Position numbers and translations under genes: made by a program. The notes below the pieces were generated by a model, which saw nothing but the letters and a program-made list of their open reading frames with translations, made no database searches and was not told the DNA's origin. Shown piece after piece: positions 7,477-15,402 of a DNA stretch of 28,303 nucleotides (position 1 is the stretch's first letter; the number at the start of each line of letters is the position of its first letter). The stretch is taken from positions 3,109-31,411 of the forward strand of contig DHDW01000010.1 in the NCBI GenBank assembly GCA_002399565.1, given 5' to 3'. This stretch comes from Bacteroidales bacterium UBA4866. GTDB lineage: Bacteria; Bacteroidota; Bacteroidia; Bacteroidales; P3.

Positions 7477-8847
7477 ATGAAAGATTTAGAATATGTTTAT
7501 TGTAAGCAGAGAAATTTTTATCTTTCCAATAAGACAAGAGATATTTCTTATAGGATTCTTATGTTGAAGAAGCTGAAAGAAGAAATAATTAAATCTGAAA
7601 AGGAAATAGAAGAGGCTTTATACTTAGATTTGCATAAATCTTCTGTTGAAAGCTATATTACAGAGGTTGGATTTGTTCTTTCGGAGATTAATCTTTGTAT
7701 TAAGAAACTGAAAAAGTGGTCAAAACCTAAAAGAGTAAGTTCTTCCATTGCTTGTTTCCCTTCAAAGGCAAGAATAATTTCTGAGCCTTATGGATTAAGC
7801 TTAATTATTTCTCCATGGAATTATCCTTTTCAACTTTTAATTTCTCCATTAATTGGGGCAATTTCTGCTGGCAATTGTGCAATTGTTAAGCCTTCAGAGC
7901 ATAGTCAAAATACTTCAAAGGTTATAAAAAAGATTTTAGATAGAGTTTTTCCTCCTGAATATGTTTTTACTGCTTTAGGAGAAAAAGAAGTTTCTCAAGA
8001 ACTTTTGGAACAGGAGTTTGATTATATTTTCTTCACTGGCAGCTCTTCATTAGGGAAGTTGGTAATGGAAAAAGCTTCAAAACACCTTACCCCAACTACT
8101 CTTGAACTTGGAGGGAAAAGTCCTTGCATTGTTGATAAAGATGCTAACATTGAAGTATCGGCAAAGAGGATAGCCTTTGGTAAGTTTTTGAATGCTGGAC
8201 AAACTTGCATTGCTCCTGATTATCTTTTTGTTCACAAAGATATTAAGGATGTTTTTGTGAAGGAGATAATTAAGTCAATTAAAGAGTTTTATTCTGAAGA
8301 ATCAATTAGCAGCAAGGATTATGGCAGGATTATTAATCAAGGGCATTTCCTTAGATTAAGAAAAATGTTGGATGACGGAAAGGTTATTTATGGAGGTGAT
8401 TTTAATGAGGAAGAAAAATTTATTTCTCCAACTCTAATAGAAGATATTCTCCTTGATTCAGACCTTTTAAAAGAAGAGATCTTTGGACCTATTCTTCCAA
8501 TAATTAGTTTTGAAAATATTGATACCTTAATTCAAGAACTAAGAGTAAAACCAAAACCTTTGGCACTCTATGTTTTTTCTCAAAATAAGAAAGTGCAAGA
8601 TAAGATAAATGAAAATATTTCATCTGGAGGAGTTTGTGTTAATGATACAATAATGCATATTGTTCCACAAACTCTTCCGTTTGGAGGAGTTGGTAATAGT
8701 GGAATGGGCTCTTATCATGGTAAAAAAAGCTTTGAAACTTTTTCACACAAGCGTTCCATTTTGAAAAGAAAAACTTGGTTAGATATAGCACTTCGCTATC
8801 CTCCTTTTACAGAAAGTAAAAAGAAGATTGTAAAGAAAGTTCTTTAG
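7477..8847 (+). CDS. NAD(P)-dependent aldehyde dehydrogenase, class 3-like
   Basis: This 456-residue enzyme oxidises an aldehyde to the acid with NAD(P)+. It shows the fold's landmarks: SPWNYPFQL and KPSEHSQNT in the Rossmann region, FFTGSSSLGK, the catalytic-base motif LELGGKSP with Glu210, and the nucleophile motif NAGQTCIAPDY with Cys244; the C-terminus has LPFGGVGNSGMGSYHG. The short N-terminus and the hydrophobic C-terminal end (LDIALRYPPF) put it near ALDH3/fatty-aldehyde dehydrogenases such as YwdH. The open frame extends upstream to 7408 inside pgi, but the ATG at 7477 gives the normal N-terminus and avoids overlap. Substrate is unknown. Confidence 0.92.
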   Translation: MKDLEYVYCKQRNFYLSNKTRDISYRILMLKKLKEEIIKSEKEIEEALYLDLHKSSVESYITEVGFVLSEINLCIKKLKKWSKPKRVSSSIACFPSKARIISEPYGLSLIISPWNYPFQLLISPLIGAISAGNCAIVKPSEHSQNTSKVIKKILDRVFPPEYVFTALGEKEVSQELLEQEFDYIFFTGSSSLGKLVMEKASKHLTPTTLELGGKSPCIVDKDANIEVSAKRIAFGKFLNAGQTCIAPDYLFVHKDIKDVFVKEIIKSIKEFYSEESISSKDYGRIINQGHFLRLRKMLDDGKVIYGGDFNEEEKFISPTLIEDILLDSDLLKEEIFGPILPIISFENIDTLIQELRVKPKPLALYVFSQNKKVQDKINENISSGGVCVNDTIMHIVPQTLPFGGVGNSGMGSYHGKKSFETFSHKRSILKRKTWLDIALRYPPFTESKKKIVKKVL

Positions 8848-8853
8848 ATTGAA

Positions 8854-9585
8854 TTAAGCTTTTCTAACTTTTAGAATTTTAATAACAACATACATTAATA
8901 GACTGAATATAGACAGTCCAATAAAAACATAGTTGAAACTGTATCTTTGTGTAATTATTTGACCAATTATATCAAATAAACAGAATATTAATGTAAGTGC
9001 AGCAAAGGAGTTTTTTTCACTTTTTATAGCTTTCATCCAGTTAAAAGGAAGAGAAGGTTTTCTGTAATTTTTACATCTTGGGAAGAAGGTAGGAACTGTA
9101 TTTGCCCAGTTAAGATAACTGTCACCAAATTTATCTCTTAAATATGCTTCTTCTGCATACATAATTCTTTCGTAGTAAACCCAGTAAACCAAACAGAAAA
9201 CAAGAATAAACCAGATGTTAGCAATTAACATTGCAGCACTAAGCCACATAAGAAAATTACCAAGATATAATGGATGACGAACAATTGAATAAAATCCAGT
9301 GCTATTTACTGTGTCGGCTTTTTGCTCTGCAGTATTTTTGCCAGAAGTGTTTTCGGCTGCATATCCAACAACATGAAATCTGATATATAACCCTAAAAGC
9401 CCAATAAATAAGCATATAAAGTTATAAATATATTCTCCTATAGTTTCTTGTCCTAAGAAAAAGTTTAGATTGAATTCCTTTAATATATATAGGGCTAAAC
9501 CTATTACTAAAATAAATAAAGGTAAATAACTTCTGTATTTAAACAGCCAGTTTCCTTGTTGACGCATATCTTCTTGTAATGCCAT
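8854..9585 (-). CDS. Membrane-bound methyltransferase, ICMT/PEMT-like
   Basis: This 243-residue integral membrane protein has about five or six hydrophobic segments. Between residues 99 and 166 it has the core of the isoprenylcysteine carboxyl / phospholipid methyltransferase superfamily: FYSIVRHPLYLGNFLMW (the RHPLYLGN SAM-binding motif) and, later, EEAYLRDKFGDSYLNWANTV-type sequence with the EE and the Tyr. Bacteria lack prenylated proteins of the eukaryotic type, so a lipid substrate is more likely; one related activity is methylation of the 1-phosphate of Kdo2-lipid A, which I note as a possibility only. A -7 box at 9611-9618 suggests its own transcript. The stop lies 6 nt from that of the convergent aldehyde dehydrogenase gene. 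Confidence 0.85.
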   Translation of the reverse strand: MALQEDMRQQGNWLFKYRSYLPLFILVIGLALYILKEFNLNFFLGQETIGEYIYNFICLFIGLLGLYIRFHVVGYAAENTSGKNTAEQKADTVNSTGFYSIVRHPLYLGNFLMWLSAAMLIANIWFILVFCLVYWVYYERIMYAEEAYLRDKFGDSYLNWANTVPTFFPRCKNYRKPSLPFNWMKAIKSEKNSFAALTLIFCLFDIIGQIITQRYSFNYVFIGLSIFSLLMYVVIKILKVRKA

Positions 9586-9610
9586 ATTGCTTAATTTATT
9601 AATTTAGATG

Positions 9611-9618
9611 CAAAGTTA
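9611..9618 (-). promoter_or_regulatory. -7 box for the methyltransferase gene
   Basis: CAAAGTTA reads TAACTTTG on the minus strand, a perfect TAnnTTTG, 26 nt before the start codon. No matching -33 TTTG is evident at the usual distance. Confidence 0.45.
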
Positions 9619-9650
9619 ATTTATTTTCGTAGAATTTATATGATATTTCT

Positions 9651-10553
9651 TTATTCTGTTTTCTTTTTCCCATTCAAAATAATTAAAACAACAGCTAAGA
9701 TAATAATTATTACTCCAGTTATAATTTGAATATTAATGTTTTCATTAAATACAATTATTCCAATAATTATTGCAGTTACTGGCTCTAATGGTGATAGTAG
9801 TGCTGTAATTGTTGAGCCTATTGCTTTTATTGCTAAAATCAATGTTAGGTTTGCAATGATTGTAGAGAATATAGCCATAAATAATATATTACCTCCTGCC
9901 ATAAGGGAAGGAATAGGGATTAGTGTTCCTCTAATAATGCTTAGGACAAGGCAGAGTATCATTGAAATTGAAATAACATAGAATGTTAATACACTTGAGT
10001 CTATTTCTTTCATTGAAGATTTATTAACTCCAATTATGTACATACTATACATTAGATTTGTAATTGTCAAAAGAAATATTCCAAATCCGCTAACTAATCC
10101 ATGATTTGGAGAATAGGAAAGGAGGAAAACTCCCAAAAGAGATAGGGCAAGAGAAATATAGATTGTTTTTTGAAGCTTCTCTTTATAGAATAGCCACATA
10201 AATATTGAAATCATAACTGGAAACTGAAATCCTATTGTTGTTCCAATTCCTGAAGGAATATAATCGTAGGAAGAAACCAGTGTAAGACCTGTTAATCCAT
10301 AACCTGCTCCTCCAATAAGAATAATATCTCTAATATTCTTTTTACTTAATTTGAAGTTAGCCTTTCTGAAGAAAAGATAAATTCCATAAATAATTGCAGA
10401 AACAAAAAATCTATAAAACATAAGTGTTTCTGTACTCATTCCCTGCTCCTTTACTGGAATAGAGAAGAAGGGGAGTAATCCGAATGTTATCGAAGAGATA
10501 AGTGCGTAGATTATTCCCCTAATTATTTTATTGTTTTTTTCTTTAGCAGACAA
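9651..10553 (-). CDS. EamA-family (DMT) transporter, ten membrane segments
   Basis: This 300-residue protein is strongly hydrophobic throughout, with about ten membrane helices in two related halves, as in the drug/metabolite transporter superfamily (EamA domains about 10-145 and 160-293). Features include [16 protein letters not shown] in the first helix pair and the [17 protein letters not shown] motif in the second half. Substrates of this family range from amino acids to purines and cannot be predicted. The frame has no ATG before residue 39, which would remove the first helix; the likely start is TTG at 10553, so it overlaps the leuS 3' end by 11 nt. Translation is then probably coupled to that of leuS. 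Confidence 0.88.
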   Translation of the reverse strand: MSAKEKNNKIIRGIIYALISSITFGLLPFFSIPVKEQGMSTETLMFYRFFVSAIIYGIYLFFRKANFKLSKKNIRDIILIGGAGYGLTGLTLVSSYDYIPSGIGTTIGFQFPVMISIFMWLFYKEKLQKTIYISLALSLLGVFLLSYSPNHGLVSGFGIFLLTITNLMYSMYIIGVNKSSMKEIDSSVLTFYVISISMILCLVLSIIRGTLIPIPSLMAGGNILFMAIFSTIIANLTLILAIKAIGSTITALLSPLEPVTAIIIGIIVFNENINIQIITGVIIIILAVVLIILNGKKKTE

Positions 10554-13332
10554 TATTGATGATTTTTTTAGGAACGAAGATAATTTTCTTAGCTGGTTTC
10601 CCTTCCATATAACGTTGTACTTCTGAATTTGAAAGCACTATTTCTTCTATTTCTTTAGCATCTTTATCTAAAGGGAATTCCATTGTAAGTCTTGTCTTTC
10701 CATTAATAGAAATAGGGTAGGTGTATGAATTTTCAACTAATACACTTTCATCAACTGTTGGGAATTGAGCAAATGTTATTGTTCCATTATGTCCAAGTAA
10801 AGACCATAATTCTTCTGAAATATGAGGTGCAAAAGGAGATATTAAAATTGCAAGAGGCTCAAGAATATCTCTTTTATTACATTTTAGATCTGTTAATTCA
10901 TTTACACAAATCATAAAAGTAGAAACAGAAGTGTTAAAGCTAAAACGTTCTATATCTTCTTTAACTTTCTTTACTGCCTTATAAAGTGATTTATATTCTT
11001 CTTTATTAGGTTTTTCTTCAGAAATATTTAAGTTATTATCTTTGTCATGATATAGTTTCCAAAGTTTTCTCATAAAACGGAATACACCTTCAATTCCTTT
11101 AGTATCCCAAGGTTTTGATTGCTCCAAAGGTCCTAAGAACATTTCATAAAGACGCAAAGTGTCTGCTCCATAACGTTCAACCAAGTCATCAGGGTTTTGT
11201 ACATTATACAAACTCTTTGACATCTTTTCAACCTCATAGCCACAAATATATTTTCCTTCCTCTAAGATAAACTCAGCACTATGAAATTCTTCTCTCCATG
11301 CTTTAAAGGCCTCAATATCCAATACGTCATTATCAACAATATTAATATCAACATGTATTGGGTCAAATTCAAATTCGTTTCTTAAATTATAGGAAACAAA
11401 TTTATTCGTTCCTTTTATTCTATAAACAAAGTTTGAACGACCTTGAATCATTCCTTGATTAATTAGTTTTTGATAAGGTTCATCCTTACAGCAAAGACCT
11501 AAGTCAAAAAGGAATTTAGTTGTAAAACGAGAATAAAGTAAGTGACCAGTTGCATGTTCGCTTCCTCCAATATATAAATCTACATTTTGCCAATAATCAT
11601 TAGCTTCTTTAGAAAAATATCTTTCACTATTATTAGGATCCATATATCTTAAAGAGTAAGCATTTGAACCAGCAAATCCTGGCATGGTATTGCAATCTAA
11701 AGGATAAGTTTTTCCATCAATACTTACATTCCAGTTTTTAGCTCTTGCAATTGGAGGCTCTCCATCTTCGGTTGGAAGATAAACATCAATTTCAGGAAGT
11801 TCCAATGGAAGTTCTTTTTCATCTAATACACAAGGAATGCCATCTTTATAATAAATAGGGAATGGTTCTCCCCAATATCTTTGACGAGAAAATATAGCAT
11901 CACGCAAGCGATAGTTTATTGTTCCATAACCAATTCCTTTTTCTTTTACATAAGCAATAACCTCTTTCATTGCTTTTTTAACTTCCATTCCTGTTATAAA
12001 ATCAGAATTAACGCAATGACCAGTTTTAGAATCTTTTGATTCTGTCCATGTGTTTACATCCTCTTCCTCTTCTCCAATAGGAACAACAACTTGTTTAATT
12101 GGAATATTAAAATGACGAGCAAAAGCAAAGTCTCTACTATCGTGAGCAGGAACTGCCATAATTGCACCTGTTCCATATCCTGCTAAAACATATTCAGATA
12201 TCCAAATTGGAACTCTTTCATTACTCAAAGGATTAATAGCATAGGAGCCAGTAAATACTCCTGAAATTTGTTTTACTTCCGATTGACGTTCTCTTTCAGA
12301 ACGGGTTTTTGTCCAAGCTATATATTCTTCAACTTCTGTTTTATGTTCAGAGGTTGTTAGTTTGCTTATTAAGTCATGTTCAGGACAAAGAACCATAAAC
12401 GTAACACCCCAAAGAGTATCTGGACGTGTTGTGAAAACTTCTAATTTATCTCCTTCTTCTGTATTAAAGAATATTGCAGCACCTTCACTTTTCCCTATCC
12501 AGTTTTTTTGAATTTCTTTTAAAGAATCTGTCCAATCAACTGTTTCTAATCCTTGAAGCAATCTTTCAGCATAGGCAGTAATTCTTAATGACCATTGACG
12601 CATTGATTTTCTTTCAACAGGATAACCTCCTCGAACAGAAACTCCATTTACAACTTCATCATTTGCCAATACAGTTCCAAGCTTAGGACACCAGTTGACC
12701 AAAGAGTCAGAAAGATAAGCCAAACGATAGTTCATTAGAATATCACTCTTTTCTTTTTCGCTAAAGTTTTTCCAGTCCTCTGCACTAAAATCTAATGGCT
12801 TAGAGCATGCAACATTTAATTTCTTTGCTTGACCTTGTTCAAAAGCCTCAAGAAGCTCTTCAATTGGTCTTGCTTTGTTGGTATCGTAACAATAATAGGA
12901 ATTAAAAAGTTGGATAAAACACCATTGAGTCCATTTATAATATTTAGGGTCGCAAGTTCTAACCTCTCTATCCCAATCGTAAGAAAGACCAATTTTATCT
13001 AATTGTTCTCTATATCTTTTAATATTTATTTCTGTGGTAATTGCAGGATGTTGTCCTGTTTGAATAGCATATTGTTCAGCAGGTAGTCCATAAGCATCAA
13101 AGCCCATAGGATGCAAAACATTAAAACCATTAAGTCTTTTGTAACGTGAAAAAATATCGGAAGCAATATAACCAAGTGGATGTCCAACATGTAATCCAGC
13201 ACCAGAAGGGTAAGGAAACATATCCAAAACATAGTATTTTGGTTTTGAATTATCTATTTCAACGTGAAAGGTATTATTTTCTTTCCAATAGCTTTGCCAC
13301 TTAGGCTCAACATCTCTAAAATTATAGTCCAT
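10543..13332 (-). CDS. leuS: Leucyl-tRNA synthetase
   Basis: This class I enzyme charges tRNA(Leu) with leucine in the cytoplasm. At 929 residues it has the usual size for the phylum. The HIGH-type signature is [16 protein letters not shown] (HVGH at 48-51), the KMSKS signature sits at 703-707, and between them lies the CP1 editing insert, with the Thr-rich [13 protein letters not shown] and the [17 protein letters not shown] stretch that proofreads mischarged tRNA. A leucine-specific insert occurs before KMSKS ([15 protein letters not shown] region), as in other bacterial LeuRS. The C-terminal anticodon-binding and tail domains are complete. A -7 box at 13362-13369 lies 30 nt upstream; the overlapping EamA gene follows. 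Confidence 0.97.
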   Translation of the reverse strand: MDYNFRDVEPKWQSYWKENNTFHVEIDNSKPKYYVLDMFPYPSGAGLHVGHPLGYIASDIFSRYKRLNGFNVLHPMGFDAYGLPAEQYAIQTGQHPAITTEINIKRYREQLDKIGLSYDWDREVRTCDPKYYKWTQWCFIQLFNSYYCYDTNKARPIEELLEAFEQGQAKKLNVACSKPLDFSAEDWKNFSEKEKSDILMNYRLAYLSDSLVNWCPKLGTVLANDEVVNGVSVRGGYPVERKSMRQWSLRITAYAERLLQGLETVDWTDSLKEIQKNWIGKSEGAAIFFNTEEGDKLEVFTTRPDTLWGVTFMVLCPEHDLISKLTTSEHKTEVEEYIAWTKTRSERERQSEVKQISGVFTGSYAINPLSNERVPIWISEYVLAGYGTGAIMAVPAHDSRDFAFARHFNIPIKQVVVPIGEEEEDVNTWTESKDSKTGHCVNSDFITGMEVKKAMKEVIAYVKEKGIGYGTINYRLRDAIFSRQRYWGEPFPIYYKDGIPCVLDEKELPLELPEIDVYLPTEDGEPPIARAKNWNVSIDGKTYPLDCNTMPGFAGSNAYSLRYMDPNNSERYFSKEANDYWQNVDLYIGGSEHATGHLLYSRFTTKFLFDLGLCCKDEPYQKLINQGMIQGRSNFVYRIKGTNKFVSYNLRNEFEFDPIHVDINIVDNDVLDIEAFKAWREEFHSAEFILEEGKYICGYEVEKMSKSLYNVQNPDDLVERYGADTLRLYEMFLGPLEQSKPWDTKGIEGVFRFMRKLWKLYHDKDNNLNISEEKPNKEEYKSLYKAVKKVKEDIERFSFNTSVSTFMICVNELTDLKCNKRDILEPLAILISPFAPHISEELWSLLGHNGTITFAQFPTVDESVLVENSYTYPISINGKTRLTMEFPLDKDAKEIEEIVLSNSEVQRYMEGKPAKKIIFVPKKIINIVC

Positions 13333-13361
13333 AAAAAATATATCTTTGAAATTCTAACTTG

Positions 13362-13369
13362 CAAAGATA
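13362..13369 (-). promoter_or_regulatory. -7 box of the leuS promoter
   Basis: CAAAGATA reads TATCTTTG on the minus strand. A good -33 box is not seen. The stretch 13370-13600 beyond it is AT-rich and I see no gene in it. Confidence 0.55.
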
Positions 13370-13609
13370 CAATATTAATTTATTTTTCCTTTTAGCATTT
13401 ATCATTTAAGAGTTTAAATCAATGTAGGTATTGTTTAAATAGATATTCTTAATGTCTTGAAAGATTTACTTATTTTTCATAGATGGTTTTTATTCCTAAA
13501 ACATCTCTTTAATTTTGTAATTATTATTGGATGTGGCGTTTTTAAGTAATTGATAATAAATGCTATTTTAAAATATTTATGAGATGCGATAAAAAAAGTA
13601 TTGGAAAAA

Positions 13610-13641
13610 TTTGTTTATATTATTTTTATTTTTTTACTTTG
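13610..13641 (+). promoter_or_regulatory. Promoter of the RiPP operon
   Basis: TTTG (13610-13613) lies 20 bp before TTACTTTG (13634-13641), one base off TAnnTTTG and followed by C as is common. Transcription should start near 13648, which leaves a leader of about 250 nt before the precursor ATG at 13899. Confidence 0.65.
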
Positions 13642-13659
13642 CAGCGTTCTTAGGTTTCG

Positions 13660-13743
13660 CCAACCAAAAAGAAAAAGCCCCTCTTGCAGGCTATAAATGC
13701 AGAGCTGCTACGGACATTATTTATTAACCAAAACAAAAAGGGC
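13660..13743 (-). ncRNA. Candidate small antisense RNA in the RiPP leader region
   Basis: From the minus-strand box at 13747-13754 a transcript should begin near 13743-13740 with GCCC. This can pair with GGGC (plus 13677-13680) just before a U-rich tail complementary to plus 13662-13676. Inside is a hairpin, CTC-TGCA against TGCA-a-GAG (plus 13704-13698 and 13688-13681), with a 9-nt loop. It would be antisense to the plus-strand leader of the precursor gene. The layout, paired ends then U-tract, mirrors the candidate at 191-261. Single-sequence evidence only; the same DNA in the plus direction forms the matching hairpin in the mRNA leader. Confidence 0.35.
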
Positions 13744-13746
13744 GTG

Positions 13747-13754
13747 CAAAGATA
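13747..13754 (-). promoter_or_regulatory. -7 box opposing the RiPP promoter
   Basis: CAAAGATA reads TATCTTTG on the minus strand, a perfect -7 box; a weak -33 TTG (plus 13773-13775) is 18 bp away. It faces the plus-strand promoter, about 105 bp apart. Confidence 0.45.
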
Positions 13755-13761
13755 CTAAAAA

Positions 13762-13804
13762 CCTACAATCTACAATACGATAGTATTCTAAATTCGTACG
13801 TAGG
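13762..13804 (+). other. Nested hairpin in the RiPP mRNA leader
   Basis: CCTAC (13762-13766) pairs with GTAGG (13800-13804) around an inner stem TACGA (13776-13780) / TCGTA (13794-13798). It lies within the long leader, about 95 nt before the precursor ATG, and could affect its stability or translation. Confidence 0.35.
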
Positions 13805-13898
13805 AGTGTTTGCTTATCCTTTCGAAAATCCTATTAATAGCAAACAAAGCGGTTTCCGAAAAGCTTATAGAGTAGGAAAATTAAAATATTTTAGTTGT

Positions 13899-14129
13899 AT
13901 GAAAAATAATAAATTAAAACTTACAAAATTGGGAAAAATAGAAATGCATTCAATAACTGGAGGAGAAGATTCTGGAACCGTAACTTGTTCTTGTGCTTCT
14001 TGTGATTGCGGAACTGGTTCAACTATTCCTGAATATTGTTCTTCTAATAATAGAAGTAATAATATATCTGGAAGTTATGCATGGAATAATAAGGAGAAAA
14101 AGGCTGTTGATCTTCCGTCATTACCATAA
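13899..14129 (+). CDS. RiPP precursor peptide with double-glycine leader and Cys-rich core
   Basis: This 76-residue peptide is the likely substrate of the radical SAM pathway downstream. The 22-residue leader starts MKNNKLKLTKLGK and ends IEMHSITGG, with Leu at -12, Glu at -8, Met at -7, Ile at -4 and Gly-Gly at -2/-1, which fits cleavage by C39 peptidases and the GG-Bacteroidales natural-product precursor family. The 54-residue core carries five Cys, four of them in TCSCASCDCG (a CxCxxCxC arrangement) and one in EYCSS, then an Asn/Ser-rich part and the tail AVDLPSLP. The frame is open upstream to 13728, with a GTG at 13806 as the only early alternative start; I prefer ATG 13899 because the leader motif then starts at residue 1. 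A strong hairpin follows at 14140-14168. Confidence 0.85.
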   Translation: MKNNKLKLTKLGKIEMHSITGGEDSGTVTCSCASCDCGTGSTIPEYCSSNNRSNNISGSYAWNNKEKKAVDLPSLP

Positions 14130-14139
14130 TTAAAATATT

Positions 14140-14168
14140 GTTAGGTTTGTCTTTTAGGCAAACCTAAC
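14140..14168 (+). terminator. Hairpin after the precursor gene, likely partial terminator or mRNA stabiliser
   Basis: GTTAGGTTTG (14140-14149) pairs perfectly with CAAACCTAAC (14159-14168) across a 9-nt loop. Only TTTT follows before GG, so termination is probably incomplete, letting part of the transcripts continue into the enzyme genes. Confidence 0.7.
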
Positions 14169-14192
14169 TTTTGGAAATAAATAATATTGATT

Positions 14193-15398
14193 ATGAGAAA
14201 TATATTTATTTTGATTTGGTTGATATCACCTTTTTTGTCTATTTCGCAAGATAGAAATATTCAAATAAGAGGATATATGGATACAACAAACGTGGTTTTC
14301 CAAGATATTTATCAATTATGGAAAAGCTATGGGGATGATATGTGGTCCAATAATTTTTTAGGAACTAATATTGACACAAAAAAATACTGGGCAGAAAGTG
14401 AGATTGAAGAGTATGGAGATGGATTTAATTTACATCAATTACTTGCTCCTGATTATTTTATATTTGATGAGTTCTTTTTTGGAATTAATAAAAGAAATGA
14501 TACTTTATATGAGTTACAAACATCATTTCATAGTAATTATCTGACAACTTACGATCTATGTTATGTTATTACTGTTCCTGTAATTAAAACAAAAGATGGA
14601 TATAAATTTACTAATAAGTTCTCGCTTAATAAGAAAAATCTAAAGAAAGAGAAAATTGACTTTGTTGAGTTTTACTATCCAAAAGATTATTCATTAAACA
14701 AAAAACAAGTTAAAAAAACAATAAAAAAGGTAGAATTATTTGCAAAAAACATAGGACTAAAAGAAATAAAGCCAATAAAATATTACCTTCAAAATACTTA
14801 TACAGATCTCTTATATAGTTTCGGCATAACAACAGCAATTGGAGATTATTGCATTGCAGATAATATTGCTAATGAAGGAAGAGCATATTATAAAGCAAGG
14901 CTAATTACTTATACTAAAGGAGGAGAAAATACAATTCATGAATTTATTCATATTATAATACAAGATATTAGAAACAATAATAATTATTGTTTTTTTGATG
15001 AAGGTGTTTGTAGTTATTTTGGAGAAATGAATTCTTTGCCTTATTCTTTTCAAATTAAAAAGCTTAAAGATTTTTTAAACAAAAATACAAAGGTAAATCT
15101 ATCACAAGACTTAACAAATGCATATAAGATTTCAAAAAATGAATATACATCTGATACTACTGGTCAAGAAAATAATATGAAAACATGGATGAGAGGTGAT
15201 TCAACAAATTATTCATATATAATTATGGCAACAATATGTGATATTGCTTTTCGTCAAGGAGGTTATGATAAGGTAAAGAAAATGATTTTTGATTCAAAAG
15301 ACGGAGAAGAAATGTATGGAGTTATTGAAAAACATCTTGGAATTAAAAGAGAAGATGTAGATAAATATATAAGAAACTTTTTAAATAATACATATTAA
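14193..15398 (+). CDS. Secreted HExxH (gluzincin-like) protein within the RiPP operon
   Basis: This 401-residue protein has a signal peptide (MRNIFILIWLISPFLSISQ) without a lipobox. The middle holds a zinc-peptidase motif: HEFIH (His249, Glu250, His253), followed 17 residues later by Glu270 in FFDEGVCSYFGE, the usual third ligand of gluzincins of the peptidase MA clan. The remaining parts, an N-terminal domain of about 220 residues and a C-terminal helical end, are not recognised. A TTG six bases upstream is an alternative start, but the ATG at 14193 gives the clean signal peptide. It lies between precursor and maturase, 4 nt before the latter, so a role with the peptide product (final trimming outside the inner membrane, degradation, or self-protection) is likely but unproven. 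Confidence 0.8.
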   Translation: MRNIFILIWLISPFLSISQDRNIQIRGYMDTTNVVFQDIYQLWKSYGDDMWSNNFLGTNIDTKKYWAESEIEEYGDGFNLHQLLAPDYFIFDEFFFGINKRNDTLYELQTSFHSNYLTTYDLCYVITVPVIKTKDGYKFTNKFSLNKKNLKKEKIDFVEFYYPKDYSLNKKQVKKTIKKVELFAKNIGLKEIKPIKYYLQNTYTDLLYSFGITTAIGDYCIADNIANEGRAYYKARLITYTKGGENTIHEFIHIIIQDIRNNNNYCFFDEGVCSYFGEMNSLPYSFQIKKLKDFLNKNTKVNLSQDLTNAYKISKNEYTSDTTGQENNMKTWMRGDSTNYSYIIMATICDIAFRQGGYDKVKKMIFDSKDGEEMYGVIEKHLGIKREDVDKYIRNFLNNTY

Positions 15399-15402
15399 AT
15401 TA

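Noticed and set aside
13806..13898. GTG at 13806 as start of the precursor peptide
   Set aside because: It would add 31 residues in front of the leader; the known leader type begins with Met-Lys-Asn/Lys directly, as from ATG 13899. It remains a minor possibility because the frame is open.
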